64,000 nucleotides of DNA from assembly GCA_949126835.1 (NCBI GenBank), contig OX421496.1:17613844-17677843 (forward strand), read 5' to 3'. The notes under the pieces were generated by a model that saw nothing but the letters and a program-made list of their open reading frames with translations, did not search any database and was not told the origin of the DNA. Positions 24,061-35,753 of the stretch are shown here, piece by piece. Made by a program: the position numbers and the translations under genes. Source of the stretch: Anisus vortex (taxonomy: Eukaryota > Mollusca > Gastropoda > Planorbidae). Each line of letters starts with the position of its first letter. Within the stretch, counting starts at the first letter, position 1.

Positions 24061-25154
24061 ATTTTCTGTACGCGATTTCGTGTTATCTTTTTTTTTTTTT
24101 TTTTTTTTTTGTGGCTAGTGTGTAGCAAAGGGCGAAATTTTCAGAAGGTTATTGCAAAATAAACATACATACACACAAACTAATTTTTATATTTTAACTA
24201 CAAATTACTTCGTGCGTTTCTTTCTTCAGATAACAGTAGAGTCAATACAATTGTTTTGTTTCTAGCTATTGACAGCAAAATATTATCACTACACTACGGC
24301 ATTAAGGTTTTCAGTGATATTTTCATTAAATTTAAAGGTTCTAATTAAATGCCTTAAAAAAATATTTTTCTTTCCATATGGGTGGCCTAAAAGCAAATCT
24401 TTGCAACGCTAAATAAAAAATACATAAAGGACTTTAAAAAATGTGTTGTTAGGTTGTTGAATTTTTTTTTGGCTTGTCTGGTGAGGATTATTTTTTAAAA
24501 ATTCATTCCAACAAATTTGTGTGTGTATAAGTACAAATTAATATCTCATGATGATAATTTCTTATTGTACATACTATTATACCAGGTTAAACTAGCATAA
24601 AGAGCACAATGGGAAAGATTTTTCTGAGATTTGCTTTCTATGACAAACTGGCAATCGCCTCTTTGATTGTTCTATTTGTTTACTTTATTGACGATTTACT
24701 GAAAAGAGGCCATTGTTTGTCTTTAATAGTATAAAGCAATAACTAGTTTATCTTTTAAAGAAAAAAAAAACTTCAACCATCAAGAAGAAAAAAAAATGAA
24801 CATTTGAAATAGCTACATTTGAAAGGTTTGTGCATGCGAAAGTGGTTTGTACTTTTAACTTAAAAATAGTCAAGTCCAAATTGAACCGTCTTGGAAAATT
24901 TCGGTCGATCTTATGGCGACCTTGGTAATAAAACTGTTTTTCCATTAACCGAAAACTGTGTACGAATCCGACTAGCGCCAAGCACCTGGAAAGTTAATTA
25001 GGTCACGTGTAGCGTTAATTGGGACCAATAAAATCGTGGTGGCCGCCGGTGTGGGGGAGGGGGGTGGTGGTTGTGGAGCCGCCCTCGACTAACAGCTCAG
25101 TTGCAGTGACGCCAGCCATTTGGTGTCATTTTATATTATGCTAAGCCCCTCCAC
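24061..25154. other. AT-rich spacer, no gene seen
   Basis: Poly-T and poly-A tracts and a GC-rich patch near 25030-25090. I see no domain in any frame. Confidence 0.45.
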
Positions 25155-25450
25155 CAGAGGCGTAGCTGGGATATTTTGCGCCCGGTGTCAAACAATAATA
25201 TTCGCGCCCTCCCACTTATCTATTTAATCACACTTTAAAAAACGTAACGTTGTAAGCCTCATTTTGGCGACACTTTACCTTCGCGACCAACAATGAACAA
25301 CAACAATGAAGAATATTTATTTGCCACAAAGTACATCAGTACCATAAAGGCATAATCAAAGACATAATAGAATATTCTATCATTATTAAATTTTAGTAAA
25401 AAGACATAACTTACCCCTCCATCCCCCACCCCCCTAAGGCTACACCTCTG
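25155..25450 (+). mobile_element. Possible hAT-type MITE
   Basis: The left end cagaggcgtagctggg and the right end ggctacacctctg form a short imperfect inverted repeat, with gcgcccggtg just inside the left end as in other hAT MITEs. The expected 8-bp duplication is not clear, so the boundaries are provisional. Confidence 0.5.
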
Positions 25451-26483
25451 CTTTCGACCCCCCACAGCCCCCACTAAATCCACAAACCATCGACTCTCGT
25501 AAGTGCTCGGTGTTTTCAAGCCCACAACCAACGGGGCTAATTAAAATGGTCATAATTTTTATCAAAAGAGCAAAGTGTGTGGGGGGGGGGAGGATGTGTG
25601 GGAGGAAAGAAATTGAGAAAACAAAAAAGTAGTGGGGGTATTTTAACCCTTCCCGTACCGACCTACTTCTATCTATGCTGCCTTCAGTTCCGCTATATAC
25701 GCGCCCGGGACTGTAAGGGTTAAAAGTGGGGGTATTTTAAAATATGTGACAATTGAGTTGTCAGGTCAGACCGGAAGCAGAAGTAATTAGCCCTCGTTTC
25801 GGATTGGCTGTAGGATTAACAACAACAACTCGATACTAAAGAAACCTCAGCGATTAACTTTTTAAAGTTTAAAGTTTAAATTAACCAAAAAAAACAAGAC
25901 CAAAAGCGACTACCGTAAAATCTTCTAACTACGTTTTTCTTCTCCTTGGTGTCTACGGATGACCGTGATACTTGCTGCAACAAGTGAATAGACAGACAAC
26001 TCGCAGCATAGACAGGAGCCAGCAATAATTGTTGCATGATAGATAATTCGTTTGAAGGAGCTAAAGGCTCTTGTCAACAGCGAAAGAGTGAAGAAACGAG
26101 GAGAAATCGCTTTAAAAAAAAAAACACCACCAACAACCTCAATTTAGGCCCAGCTGACCAGTGTGGAGGGATGGGGAGGTAGGGGACCTCAATTATTTAT
26201 TGGGTGGCGAAAAAGAGGTGTGCCACGTTTTCCGCGAGCTAGCTTCTTTTTTTTTTCTTCCATGTTCAAATTATCTCCCCTGTCATCCACCGGAAGACGT
26301 AAATAAGCACATACACATACATAAACATACCCTCGCACGCACACATACAAAATTGATAGGTTCCTTGAGAGGTGTTGGGGAGATGGGGATGAGGAGAGAG
26401 GGGGAGAAGGAGTATCTAACAAGTGTCTACATGTAAGACATTGAGAGGGCAGCATATGGACAAACACGCTCACATAATTACAT
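25451..26483. other. Spacer, no gene seen
   Basis: It contains purine-rich and G-rich low-complexity runs (25580-25600, 26380-26420) and a CA-rich patch near 26300-26350. Open frames of about 90 codons on both strands have no motif. Confidence 0.45.
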
Positions 26484-26945
26484 CTAATAACACGTAGATT
26501 TCAAAACTTACTCACATATAGATTTCAAACCTTACTCACATATAGATTTCAAAATGGACTCACACATAGATTACGAAACTTACTCACATATAGATTTCGA
26601 AACATACTCACATATAGATTTCAAAACTGACTCACACATAGATTTCAAAACATACTCAAACATAGATTTCAAAACTTACTCACACATAGATTTCCAAACT
26701 TACTCACACATAGATTTCAAAACTTACTCACACATAGATTTCAAAACTTACTCACACACAGATTTCAAAACTTACTCACACATAGATTTCAAAACTTACT
26801 CACACATAGATTTCAAAGCATACTCACACATAGATTTCAAAACATACTCACACATAGATTTCATAACATACTCACACATAGATTTCAAAACTTACTCACA
26901 CATAGATTTCAAAACTTACTCACACATAGATTTCAAAACATACAA
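26484..26945. repeat. 24-bp minisatellite, about 19 copies
   Basis: The unit is close to acttactcacacatagattt plus caaa. Copies alternate mainly at two positions (acata/atata and aactt/acata). Because 24 is divisible by three, a 167-codon frame stays open with a repeated octapeptide YSHIDFKT. The frame continues only briefly into unique DNA, and I see no signal that it is a gene. Confidence 0.93.
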
Positions 26946-28425
26946 ACACATATTTTTCTGCCATCTCGATCACCAATATGTTCAAACAGAATCGCTTCAC
27001 TTTCAATGTACCCCTTCCCCATCCCCCGCCCACAACCCCTCAAATCCCACTAGTTAAATGAGTAAGGTTGTAATTATTGTGCAGTTCGTGGACCAATCAA
27101 TAGAAGGAGGGGGTGGGTCGGTGTGGGCAATTACTCTGTCTTGCAAGATGGAAAGTACATAATTAATCTCCCCTGGCTGTAATAATTTCAGAAAAAGTTA
27201 TTAATTCAAAACAGTACTATCCTAACAGTATGAAATAAACGATTTCATTGTGCGGCAACGTTTTCCAATTAATTAATTTGAACATTTCAGAGAGTATATT
27301 ATTATTTTTTTTTAAAAATTTAAGTTGTTAACAGAATAATGGCTCCTTATTACGTAGGACTTTGTTTTTCTTGACAGAGCAATGTCATCTTTTATTAAAC
27401 TAACTTCTAAACTCTAAACTGTTCGATATTTCTTCCACTACGAAGTGTTAGTGTTTCAAGTGTTAGACGTGCTGGAAGCTTAGGGATTAAACCGTTTCCA
27501 CTTGGCTACAATCCACGGACACTGGTCAAATCAAATGAGTGTTGTAAAGAAATGTCAGTTAAATGTCAACTGAGCGAGTCTAAATCCTGCAATGGTGATA
27601 ATTTGTGTAACAGAAAAGTCTTTTCTCGCAATTGTACTCTTTATCGGCATGTTTTTTCTGTTTCTTGCATTAAGTCAAAACAGAAATGGCGTGCATTCAA
27701 CTATATCCTGGGCAGTTGTATCGGTGATGTGTAGCATTCACTCCTCTACCTTTGTCCATCGTGTTTCTATTTGTCCGTGATGTCTTAAGACAGACAAAGA
27801 TGGATTCAAATATCCATTCTGCGCAAACACCTCCATTTCTGAAAGCGGGGCTCACCCACAAGTAAGTGTTTGTGTGGGCCTTGAGCAACTTTACAGCTAA
27901 CTTTTAGCCTTCTCGTCAAAAATAATCTCAACTTAGGATGAGTGGGCTGTGGGAAGGATGAAAACAAAAAACTATTTTTCTATAAGGAATCGGATTTAGG
28001 TCTATATTGTGCTGGCCGTTACGCATCGATTGCGAATGTGCGAGTTTTTTTTTTTTAGATCGAGTCTGGATCACTAATCAATAAAAAGAATGCATAGAGC
28101 CTCCTTAACAACTTTGTTTGTACAAAGTGGGATAGCGTAAATTAGCTAGCCGCCATTTTATACCGCCATCACTAATAACTATAAGCGAGTAATACGATTC
28201 AAATAAGTAAACACCGCTTATAACTACAACAGAATCATAATATAAAAAGGATAAATAATCCACAAATGTATTCAACTTCGAGACTCTTCACATGTGCCCT
28301 TGTAGAAAAGCGGAAGTCTTGTGTATTTAGTAAAGGTCTAGAAATTTCTTCTAAAAAAAGATTGTTTCATTCAACTTGTATTATTTGTTTTGAGTTTTTA
28401 ATACATTAGGCGTGCGTTCACCCAG
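26946..28425. other. AT-rich spacer; short Ginger-like similarity
   Basis: No gene seen. The segment at 28195-28270, read on the minus strand (catttgtggattattta, then gttataagcggtgttt), resembles 6735-6795 inside the Ginger-like element, so it may be a decayed relative. Confidence 0.4.
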
Positions 28426-28429
28426 GAGG

Positions 28430-28945
28430 AAGTGATGGTCACTTAAAAGACTTTACAGGTCAGCGTTAAGGAAATATCCTGACTTTAAAGTCAGGATAAT
28501 CAACACCACTGTGAAGCCTGTCTTGATGTATGAAGCAGAAACATGGCGAACAACAGCAGCTGGTTCTAGAAAGCTACCGATATTTATCAACTCTTGTCTC
28601 CAAAAGATCCTGAGAATCTGCTGGCCCAACGTCATCACCAACAAGGAGCTCTGGCGACGCACTTAGCTGGAACCTGTGGAATAACTAATCCGACAGCGCA
28701 GATGAAAATGGATTGGCCACACTCTTAGAAAGCCAGCAGCCAGCACTACGAGACAAGCCCTTTACTCGGAATCCGCAGGGCAAGAGAAAGAGAGGTCGAC
28801 CCAGAGAAGGGAGCTGGAGGCAGACCCCAAAAAGAGTGGTCACAACTGGGGACAGTTGGAGAGATTTCCCAAGACCGAGATGCCTGGTGAGCCTTTGTTT
28901 GTGGCCTATGTCTCAGACGAGACGACGATGATAATGTTGAGCTTG
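28430..28945 (+). pseudogene. RTE-like LINE 3' fragment, ORF2 C-terminus
   Basis: The plus strand reads, with stops and frame changes, VRIINTTVKPVLMY-like sequence (seen as IINTTVKPVLMYEAETWRTT), ILRICWPNVITNKELWRR, then RRWKWIGHTLRKPA and a basic GR/RGRP-like region. This is the thumb-to-C-terminus of RTE-type ORF2. It ends in gacgacgatgataatg, a GAT-rich tail like that of the LINE at 41091-42890. All catalytic motifs are missing. Confidence 0.8.
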
Positions 28946-29044
28946 TATTGTTATATAGATCAGTGACTACGGTGGGCGCGTGGAATCAAAAAAAATTTTC
29001 CGTGCCTGATTAATTCTTGTTATAGATCCGTTTTCTAGAAATTT

Positions 29045-30080
29045 CAGGGGTCGGCAACCTTTTGATAGTGGCGTGCCAAAGTAGAATTTCTAACTCACTC
29101 GGAGCGCCAACAACCAAAAAGTCAACCTCTGTCACATTTTTTTTTAATACAATAATTATTAAATGTAGGCCTATATAGCATGATCAAAACGAAAAGGCGC
29201 TTTACTAAGAAACTATACAAAAGTCAACACAGATTAGAGGTCTAGTCACATATTGCGATAATTACAACAATTACATAATATAATAGTGTTTATTGAAAGT
29301 TAAAGCAAATTAATTTGATCTCGAAATATTGTGTGTGCTTATTAAAAGAAGATAAAAACATTTGAATGTAATTAGTCTGTATCAATTTGTCCTTGCACTC
29401 TTTTTGATAATTGTTCATTATCAGTTACATGTTAATTTAAGCTCCACACAGGTGTGTGTTCAAGAGTTAGACGACTTCCTTAAGCTCTTCTATCTGTAAT
29501 GAAGGTCTATATAGACATACGACATACAACACTTTCACAACCGAAAGAACATACAGCACGATCCTTTTGTTTGATGAATCCATTTTCTTTTGTCCAAATT
29601 TCTTGAAATGGACGTTGATCCAGCTTTTCATTGCGGTGGCACAATTTTTTTTTTACGTTAAATTGAAGGAAATACTTAAAAATAACATGACTGGTATCGC
29701 CCAAAACAATTCAATTAATTTCAATTCGATATTTTTTCGGCTTGCGATATAATACATATAAAAGCAACCAAATGTAGAGAAGTCGGAACATTCTTTTGAT
29801 GTAAGCATCCTTTGATGTACGCACAGGAGACGCAAAGACTAGATTTTATCAGTTGAAACTAAACGCTTTAGAACAGGCAAACGACAGAAAAAAATGGCTA
29901 GGCTTGGATTTATTTAAAAGAAATTGTACTTCTTTTTAATTCAATTATATACAGAGTCTGGCCAGCTATATGACTCGCAGAAGCCATTAAAAAACAATTT
30001 TTTTTGGAGGTCCTTCGCGTGCCACTGAAAAAGGCTGCGCTGCCAAGTCTGGCACGCGTACCGTAGGTTGCCGACCCCTA
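29045..30080 (+). mobile_element. Family A-type hAT MITE, ~1.0 kb
   Basis: The left end is caggggtcggcaacctttt and the right end aggttgccgacccctag, with the sub-terminal motifs gtgccaaag and cttggcacgc-like ctggcacgcgtaccg seen in family A. A clean 8-bp duplication is not visible. The interior is AT-rich without coding potential. Confidence 0.75.
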
Positions 30081-30111
30081 GTCTAGATAAACGCCGAACT
30101 GTGGTTTAGAG

Positions 30112-30317
30112 CAGGGTTCGGCAACCTTTTCATAACGGTGTGCCGAAGTAGGATTTCTAATTCATTCAGCGTGCCAAAACCTGAAAGTCATCCTGCTTTA
30201 GCATTCATTTTCTTGTAGAAGAGACTTGAATTGCTTTTTTGGGGAGTCCGCTTTGTGCCATTGGAGATTGCCCTGCGTGCCAAGTCTGGCACGCGTACCG
30301 TAGGTTGCCGACCCCTA
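30112..30317 (+). mobile_element. Short family A-type MITE, duplicate 1
   Basis: A 206-bp element, cagggttcggcaacc to ggttgccgacccct, with internal ctggcacgcgtaccg. It is the first of two nearly identical elements in a 237-bp tandem duplication whose spacer is tctagataaacgccgaactg. Confidence 0.85.
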
Positions 30318-30348
30318 GTCTAGATAAACGCCGAACTGTGGTTTAGAG

Positions 30349-30554
30349 CAGGGTTCGGCAACCTTTTCATAACGGTGTGCCGAAGTAGGATTTCTAATTC
30401 ATTCAGCGTGCCAAAACCTGAAAGTCATCCTGCTTTAGCATTCATTTTCTTGTAGAAGAGACTTGAATTGCTTTTTTGGGGAGTCCGCTTTGTGCCATTG
30501 GAGATTGCCCTGCGTGCCAAGTCTGGTACGCGTGCCATAAGTTGCCGACACCTG
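30349..30554 (+). mobile_element. Short family A-type MITE, duplicate 2
   Basis: Almost identical to the preceding element, with a slightly diverged right end (gttgccgacacctg). Flanked by a perfect 8-bp duplication gtttagag (30341-30348 and 30555-30562). This marks the original insertion site; the left copy shares the same left flank, as expected if a segment including the flank was duplicated afterwards. Confidence 0.85.
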
Positions 30555-30929
30555 GTTTAGAGAAACCTTGACTAAAACAGAGTCATGACATCACTTCCTT
30601 CCTGTACACATACTTTTAGAACCGAGTTATAAAGTCCAAACTTTATCTAAAAAAATAATTAAGTTGAACCAGATTAATGAATGTGGTTTCATACCCCATC
30701 AGAAACAAAAAAGAAAAAAAATCTAAAATGTGTTTTGCCAGGCCACACAATCTTCTGGAGTCTTGATATTGGTGAATACACGCCTTGTAAGACATCACAA
30801 TAATGTTTAAAAATGGAATCGGATTGATGAAAACGCTACATTGTAGGCCTTGTATTTTTTTTTTTTTCAGCAAAAGCTGGTTTAGTCTACTTTAATGTAT
30901 CGGCTAGTCATGCGTAAGTCAAGGAGCGA

Positions 30930-31250
30930 TTCTGCGACAGTTCTCCTGCGTCGGCTCCATTGATTCCCTGTGAGAGCCAGAACTGAATTCAAATAGGCGA
31001 TACTTTGCCATCAGTGCCTTCATAACAACGAGGTGCCGTCCTACCTTAAGGAACTAATAAAACCGTATGTTTCGCAAAGACCACTGCGTTCTACCGACTC
31101 CTCTTTCTGGATGTGCCCCGTTTCTATCGGACGACCAATGGCTTGAGAGCCTTCTCAATATCTGGCACGAGAGAATGGAATCTACTTCCCATTCAACTCA
31201 AACGAACAAGTTCTATCGTCACTTTTAAAAAGAACTTGAAAACGCATTAT
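30930..31250 (+). pseudogene. LINE ORF2 C-terminal fragment
   Basis: The plus strand reads LLRRLHW.PVRARTEFK, CHQCLHNNEVPSYLKELIKP, and then RPLRSTDSSF and EWNLLPIQL...TFKKNLKTHYF, with stops between. This is the common C-terminal region of L2/CR1/jockey-type ORF2 proteins after the reverse transcriptase. It is a 5'-truncated dead copy; an AT-rich tail follows. Confidence 0.7.
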
Positions 31251-31504
31251 TTTTTATAATTACCTTCGTTAAACATTAAACAGAAACCTATTGTTAATTT
31301 TTATATATTCGGTCGGTTAATGCCACATATATTGTGTTTGTCCTATATTTTTTAGATTTTTACAATTATCAATTAGCTTTATATAATTTTTTTTAGCCTA
31401 GAGAATTATATCCGTGTTCCTAGATGTTTGTTGCTCAATGTTACATGCGCTCTAAGCTTACATTATGTTTGTTGACAGCGCTATGCAAATATATTAACTA
31501 TTAT

Positions 31505-31690
31505 TATTATCGTTCAGGTCGAGTTCAAGTCGTTCGTCAATGCATATAAGTATAAGTTCTCTTTCTTCCCGAGTGACATCCTGACATGGAATAAGTTGCC
31601 TGAACAACACCAGAGAAACCAGTAACTCCAAATCATTTAAAACTCTAAGAATGCAAGACTAGACTATAACCACGGACAAGCATAGGACGC
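31505..31690 (+). pseudogene. Second LINE C-terminal fragment
   Basis: The frame reads FVNAYKYKFSFFPSDILTWNKLPEQ and then decays. The YSFFPRTI..WN.LP pattern is the C-terminus of another non-LTR ORF2 type. It lies directly after the previous fragment but belongs to a different family. Confidence 0.6.
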
Positions 31691-32128
31691 ACAAATCTGT
31701 TTTGTTCCCTTTCTTTAAAGGGAATTTGTATACGTTTAAATATGTTTAAAATAACATTTGTTACTGTATGTTTTTAAGTTAGTCATTGCACTTGCAGTTG
31801 GCAGTTAATTCATCTTTTGATGAAAACCTTTCATTGAATTTGAGAAATGTATTTTTTTTTCTGAAATTGATCATTTTTATCATTGGTATAGAGCAGGGGT
31901 GGACAAGGGCGGAACTTCTTTAAGTAAAGTGTGGCTCCCGTAGGTCTCACCTGTCTCTAACCCTCATACCCCCACCCCCACTTACCCAGCTACACCTGGC
32001 CTATAACATTTTGTAATAAAAAGTTGTGTATTTTCTTTGCATATGTTTACTTAACACAATATTTCAAACTTCTGTAAACAATGTAACGAATTAATATTTT
32101 TTTTTTGTAAATTGTCAAAGTGTGTATT

Positions 32129-33453
32129 TGTGGCGTTTTGGGGAGAAGATTAACGTCACACTCAACTAAGGAAGGTCTTAGATGTAATCCGCTCTTATAA
32201 GATACTATAATCATCTCATATGTACGTACAAACCACTGACACTATGTGCCACTATTGAATGTCTGATTGGAGTAAGAATGTGTCTTTCCTTTCTATCTCC
32301 TATAATATTTAAGATTAAAGTATTTAGCTTGCATTGAATTTTATTTACATATATGTATACGTTCTGCATGCTTATCAGTATATTACTTATTGTTATACGA
32401 TTAGTCATTGATATTAGTTCCCATTCATGTACATTAAAAATGTTGTAGCACGTGTGTGTTCCTCCCCCCTCCCCGCCCCATGCCCTCGGAACAAGGCCAG
32501 GGTCATACCTGACGCAACCAAGCTAATCCCCCCCCCCACCCCACAGTCTCTTCGACCAGATCACAGGAAACTCACATCTCAATGACGGTTCTTCCCCTGG
32601 TCAGAGAATAGGGAACTTGGAATCTTTGATGCAGGACCCCGACGGACAAGAGAGAAAACTCTGACCAACAACACAGGGCCTTCGAAGTTTCCCTACCGCC
32701 GCGTCTTCTCTCCCCCCCCCCCCCGCACCCCCTCCCCACTACCGTTTGGTACTTATTTTCACATGCCAATCAATCAAATGTTGAATTGAAGAGACATGTT
32801 GACCAATCGGATACGCTATCTACTGGTCAATCTTACCCTTGCCCCTCCCCCCTCATTACAATCACGTGGGGAGTTGCAACCTAACTTGTTGTTTAACATG
32901 TAATGTAAATGTAAGTTAGTTTTAGGTCAGTCTGGCTTAAGGAGTCTCGAGGGTTGGATGCCCCGAGCTCCAATAGCACCAAGCGGTGCTATAGTCTGTT
33001 GTAGAGTCCTTGTTAGGACTATCTGCTACATGTAGTTTAAGCCTATGATTAAATGTACACTCTTTATCACTTGTATTTGGATTGTATGAATTATGTGCTC
33101 ATGTCATCAATGATTGAATACGGACTTTCACGTGAATAAAATATTCGTTGTTACAATACGCCTTGCTTATCGATTGATAGAATACCTGTTTGTGTGACGT
33201 CCAGTGACAGTGTCAATTAGTCAACAGTTTAACTCAACCTACGTATTAACGAGCCAAACGAAACCTGGATATAAATTTGTCTTAGAATCACCTAGGAATC
33301 ATCTGCACTTCGGGACCACATACCACCTAGAAAACCTGCCTAAATCACCCCTCCCCATCACCCTGTGTACCTGCTGAGTTATCCACTAAGTCTGCACTGA
33401 TAGCCTAGGCTAATTGCAGGCTCGGTGACAGAATCTTAGACCAGCACGCCACA
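32129..33453 (+). repeat. 5' LTR
   Basis: 1325 bp, TGTGGCG...CGCCACA. The first ~320 bp are AT-rich, the middle C-rich with two poly-C runs near 32528 and 32712, and the last third mixed. An AATAAA at 33135-33140 could serve as a polyadenylation signal about 310 bp from the end. Small open frames on either strand (for example 65 codons at 32211-32408) are duplicated in the 3' LTR simply because the LTR is. Confidence 0.93.
32946..33020 (+). promoter_or_regulatory. Cluster of perfect hairpins in the LTR
   Basis: Three stem-loops lie in 75 bp: an imperfect ctcgaggg / ccccgag pair (32946-32967), a perfect tagcacc-aagc-ggtgcta (32974-32991) and a perfect agtcct-tgtt-aggact (33005-33020). The copy in the 3' LTR is identical. 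The position, just upstream of the AATAAA, would fall in the transcript if transcription starts earlier in the LTR. Function is unknown. Confidence 0.55.
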
Positions 33454-35753
33454 CCTGTGGGCTCGTGCCGGAATTAGTTTTGCTTGACGTACATGGATAA
33501 GTACTCACGCTCAACATTGAACTCTGTGCTATGATATTCTTCACGTGATGAAAGACTGGGGGCTTAAGGTTTCATCAGGTGAGCGAACTGTGTTATTTGA
33601 CTCCACTGCAAACACTCATCTATCATCGTAGAATTATACGTCAACTCTTGTTTCTGCCAATGCTATACGCTTGAAATATATCGCCTTGCCTGTTCGGATT
33701 ATTTGCTGTATTACGTTTATTTGTCGGCTTCACGCCACAATAACAAAATCGCCACTCGTGTTTGGATAACTTGCTCTATTATGTTAGATGTCGGCCAGAG
33801 CGCCACCAATAACAAAGTCGTTTCCTGCTCGGATTAGCTCCTGTACAGCTCTGTACACTATATATGCTTGCCGAATGCCGATAGTCAATAGGCATATCGA
33901 CATTTCTGCTTGAGATTAGCTCATGCGTAACGAAATCATTTGCCAGATCGCATAACTATGTCCGCCAAATACTGTGAACCAGTACCCGCCCTGAGAAACA
34001 CTGAAAATATTCGCGCCCACCGGGCCGCAATCCAGCCTGCAATCTTCAACATTACATATGTTCGGCCATTCAGCTATAATTCTTGGATACTTACAGCCAC
34101 GTTCGCACTGGATTAAACTGTCATCAGCAGTACGTTTCCCGAAAGCTGACATTATTGCCTTTAGATTGGAGTATACGAACTGTTATCGGATTACCATGTG
34201 TATATATTAACTTTTGATGAACTGTGTTCCTTACACAACGCGTTGGATAATAAATGTGTTAGATTTTAAGACTGCCTACGGGCCCATTGACTGTTCTAAA
34301 AGCGCTACACAACTGATGTCATCCGATGTCATCTGATGTGCCAGACCACTCTGACGTCAAGATTCAAGACCCCGCGGTCTAGCGTGAAAGAAAATGAATG
34401 TGTATAAATAAAACGGTGAGTGGCATATATGTGAGTTGGTCAAATGTACGTACCGAGATATTATTGGTAGCGAATTAAATAATTGCTTCTTTACCGATTT
34501 TACAAATTTATAAAACGGGAATAGAGAAAGGAAAACGATTTAATCTTTACAGTAGCCAAAGTAATTGACGCCCCACTGCCAGCCCCCCCCCCCCCCCGAC
34601 GCCAGGTAAAACTAAATCTGCCCTGGGCATCTGGTCAGCGAGACATGACGCGTGTAAGGGCCGTAACTCGCCCCCCCCCCCCCACACTTCTCTCCCAGCC
34701 GATAAACTGTATTGAACTGTTAAACAATGAGAAATGTAATGCTTGAGAAAAGAAGAGAAGCGAATAGTGTAACAATTAAAGTGAAGCTATGTCCGTGTTT
34801 TAGCTCTAGGGCCCAATAATTGCAAACGAACGACAACATTGATACAATTTCCTGGCCTATCGCGCCAGAGGTGACTTGACTACCGCCTTACTCCGCCCCC
34901 CCCCCCCACTAGAAGTCACTCGCGCGTGAGAAATCAGAATCCACGTGATCAGAAACACTAGTGTTTAGGCTTGTGTTGGGGTCAGCTGCACGCGCCCACA
35001 CAACGCCCGCCTCCGCCGCCCCCCCCCCTGAAGAATGTTCACTAGGCCAATAATGCATGTACCAATACGTTAAGCAAAGGACTCCGCTGCCCCACCCTCT
35101 ATGGCTCCGTCATAGATCCCCTAATATTTACGTGTGAGCCAGATCCCCTCACCTGTCCGCTTTAGCGCGAGGCAGGGAGTGAACTGGGGGACCTGATAGT
35201 TCGATCAGCAATTCGATCCCTATCACCCAGTTTTGGCATCCCGTCTCGGACTTCCTCCAATTTCGTGGACCCTACTGCCGAGGTCGAATTATTATTATTA
35301 TTATGCTTATAATTATTATAATAAAGTGAATCCCGCATTTATAGCACATAGAAAGCATGAAATAAATAGATTTCTTAGCTAGTGCCTATCAATATATGAA
35401 AACGTAAGGACCTAAGACAGTCACAGACAAACGATAAAATGAATAAACCGTGCCAATAGCTCGCAAATAAATGGGACGAACCTAGACTAAGCATTATGCC
35501 GGAATAGATTTAAAGTACTGTAAGAAACGCTAAAGCATGCTTTTCTCCTCCGCCCTCAATAGAAACGTAAAAATATTCGCCCGTCATCCCTTACCGCCTT
35601 GTCTCGACCTCCCCCCTCTTCCCCATAGCGATGACCACCCGCTTCGCTTCGATGGTCCAGAACACTCATAGTGTAAATAGTAAATGCAGTAGGCCTACCT
35701 CTAATGGGTCAAATCTTTCATTATATGAAAGCTTTAAAACATGGCGGGGCAGG
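33454..35753 (+). other. Internal region of the LTR element, non-coding
   Basis: Four bases after the 5' LTR a TGG (33458-33460) could begin a primer-binding site, but I could not assign a tRNA. The interior is mixed in composition with several long poly-C runs (34584, 34671, 34894 and 35020 regions). A purine-rich but imperfect tract (ggcggggcagg) abuts the 3' LTR. No protein domain was seen in any frame. Confidence 0.75.

Noticed and set aside
26554..27057. A 167-codon YSHIDFKT-repeat protein
   Set aside because: It is a translation of the 24-bp minisatellite with a short unrelated tail and no supporting signal.
33454..35753. Hidden gag-pol in the LTR element
   Set aside because: I looked in all frames for the reverse transcriptase, protease and integrase motifs and found none; stops are dense.
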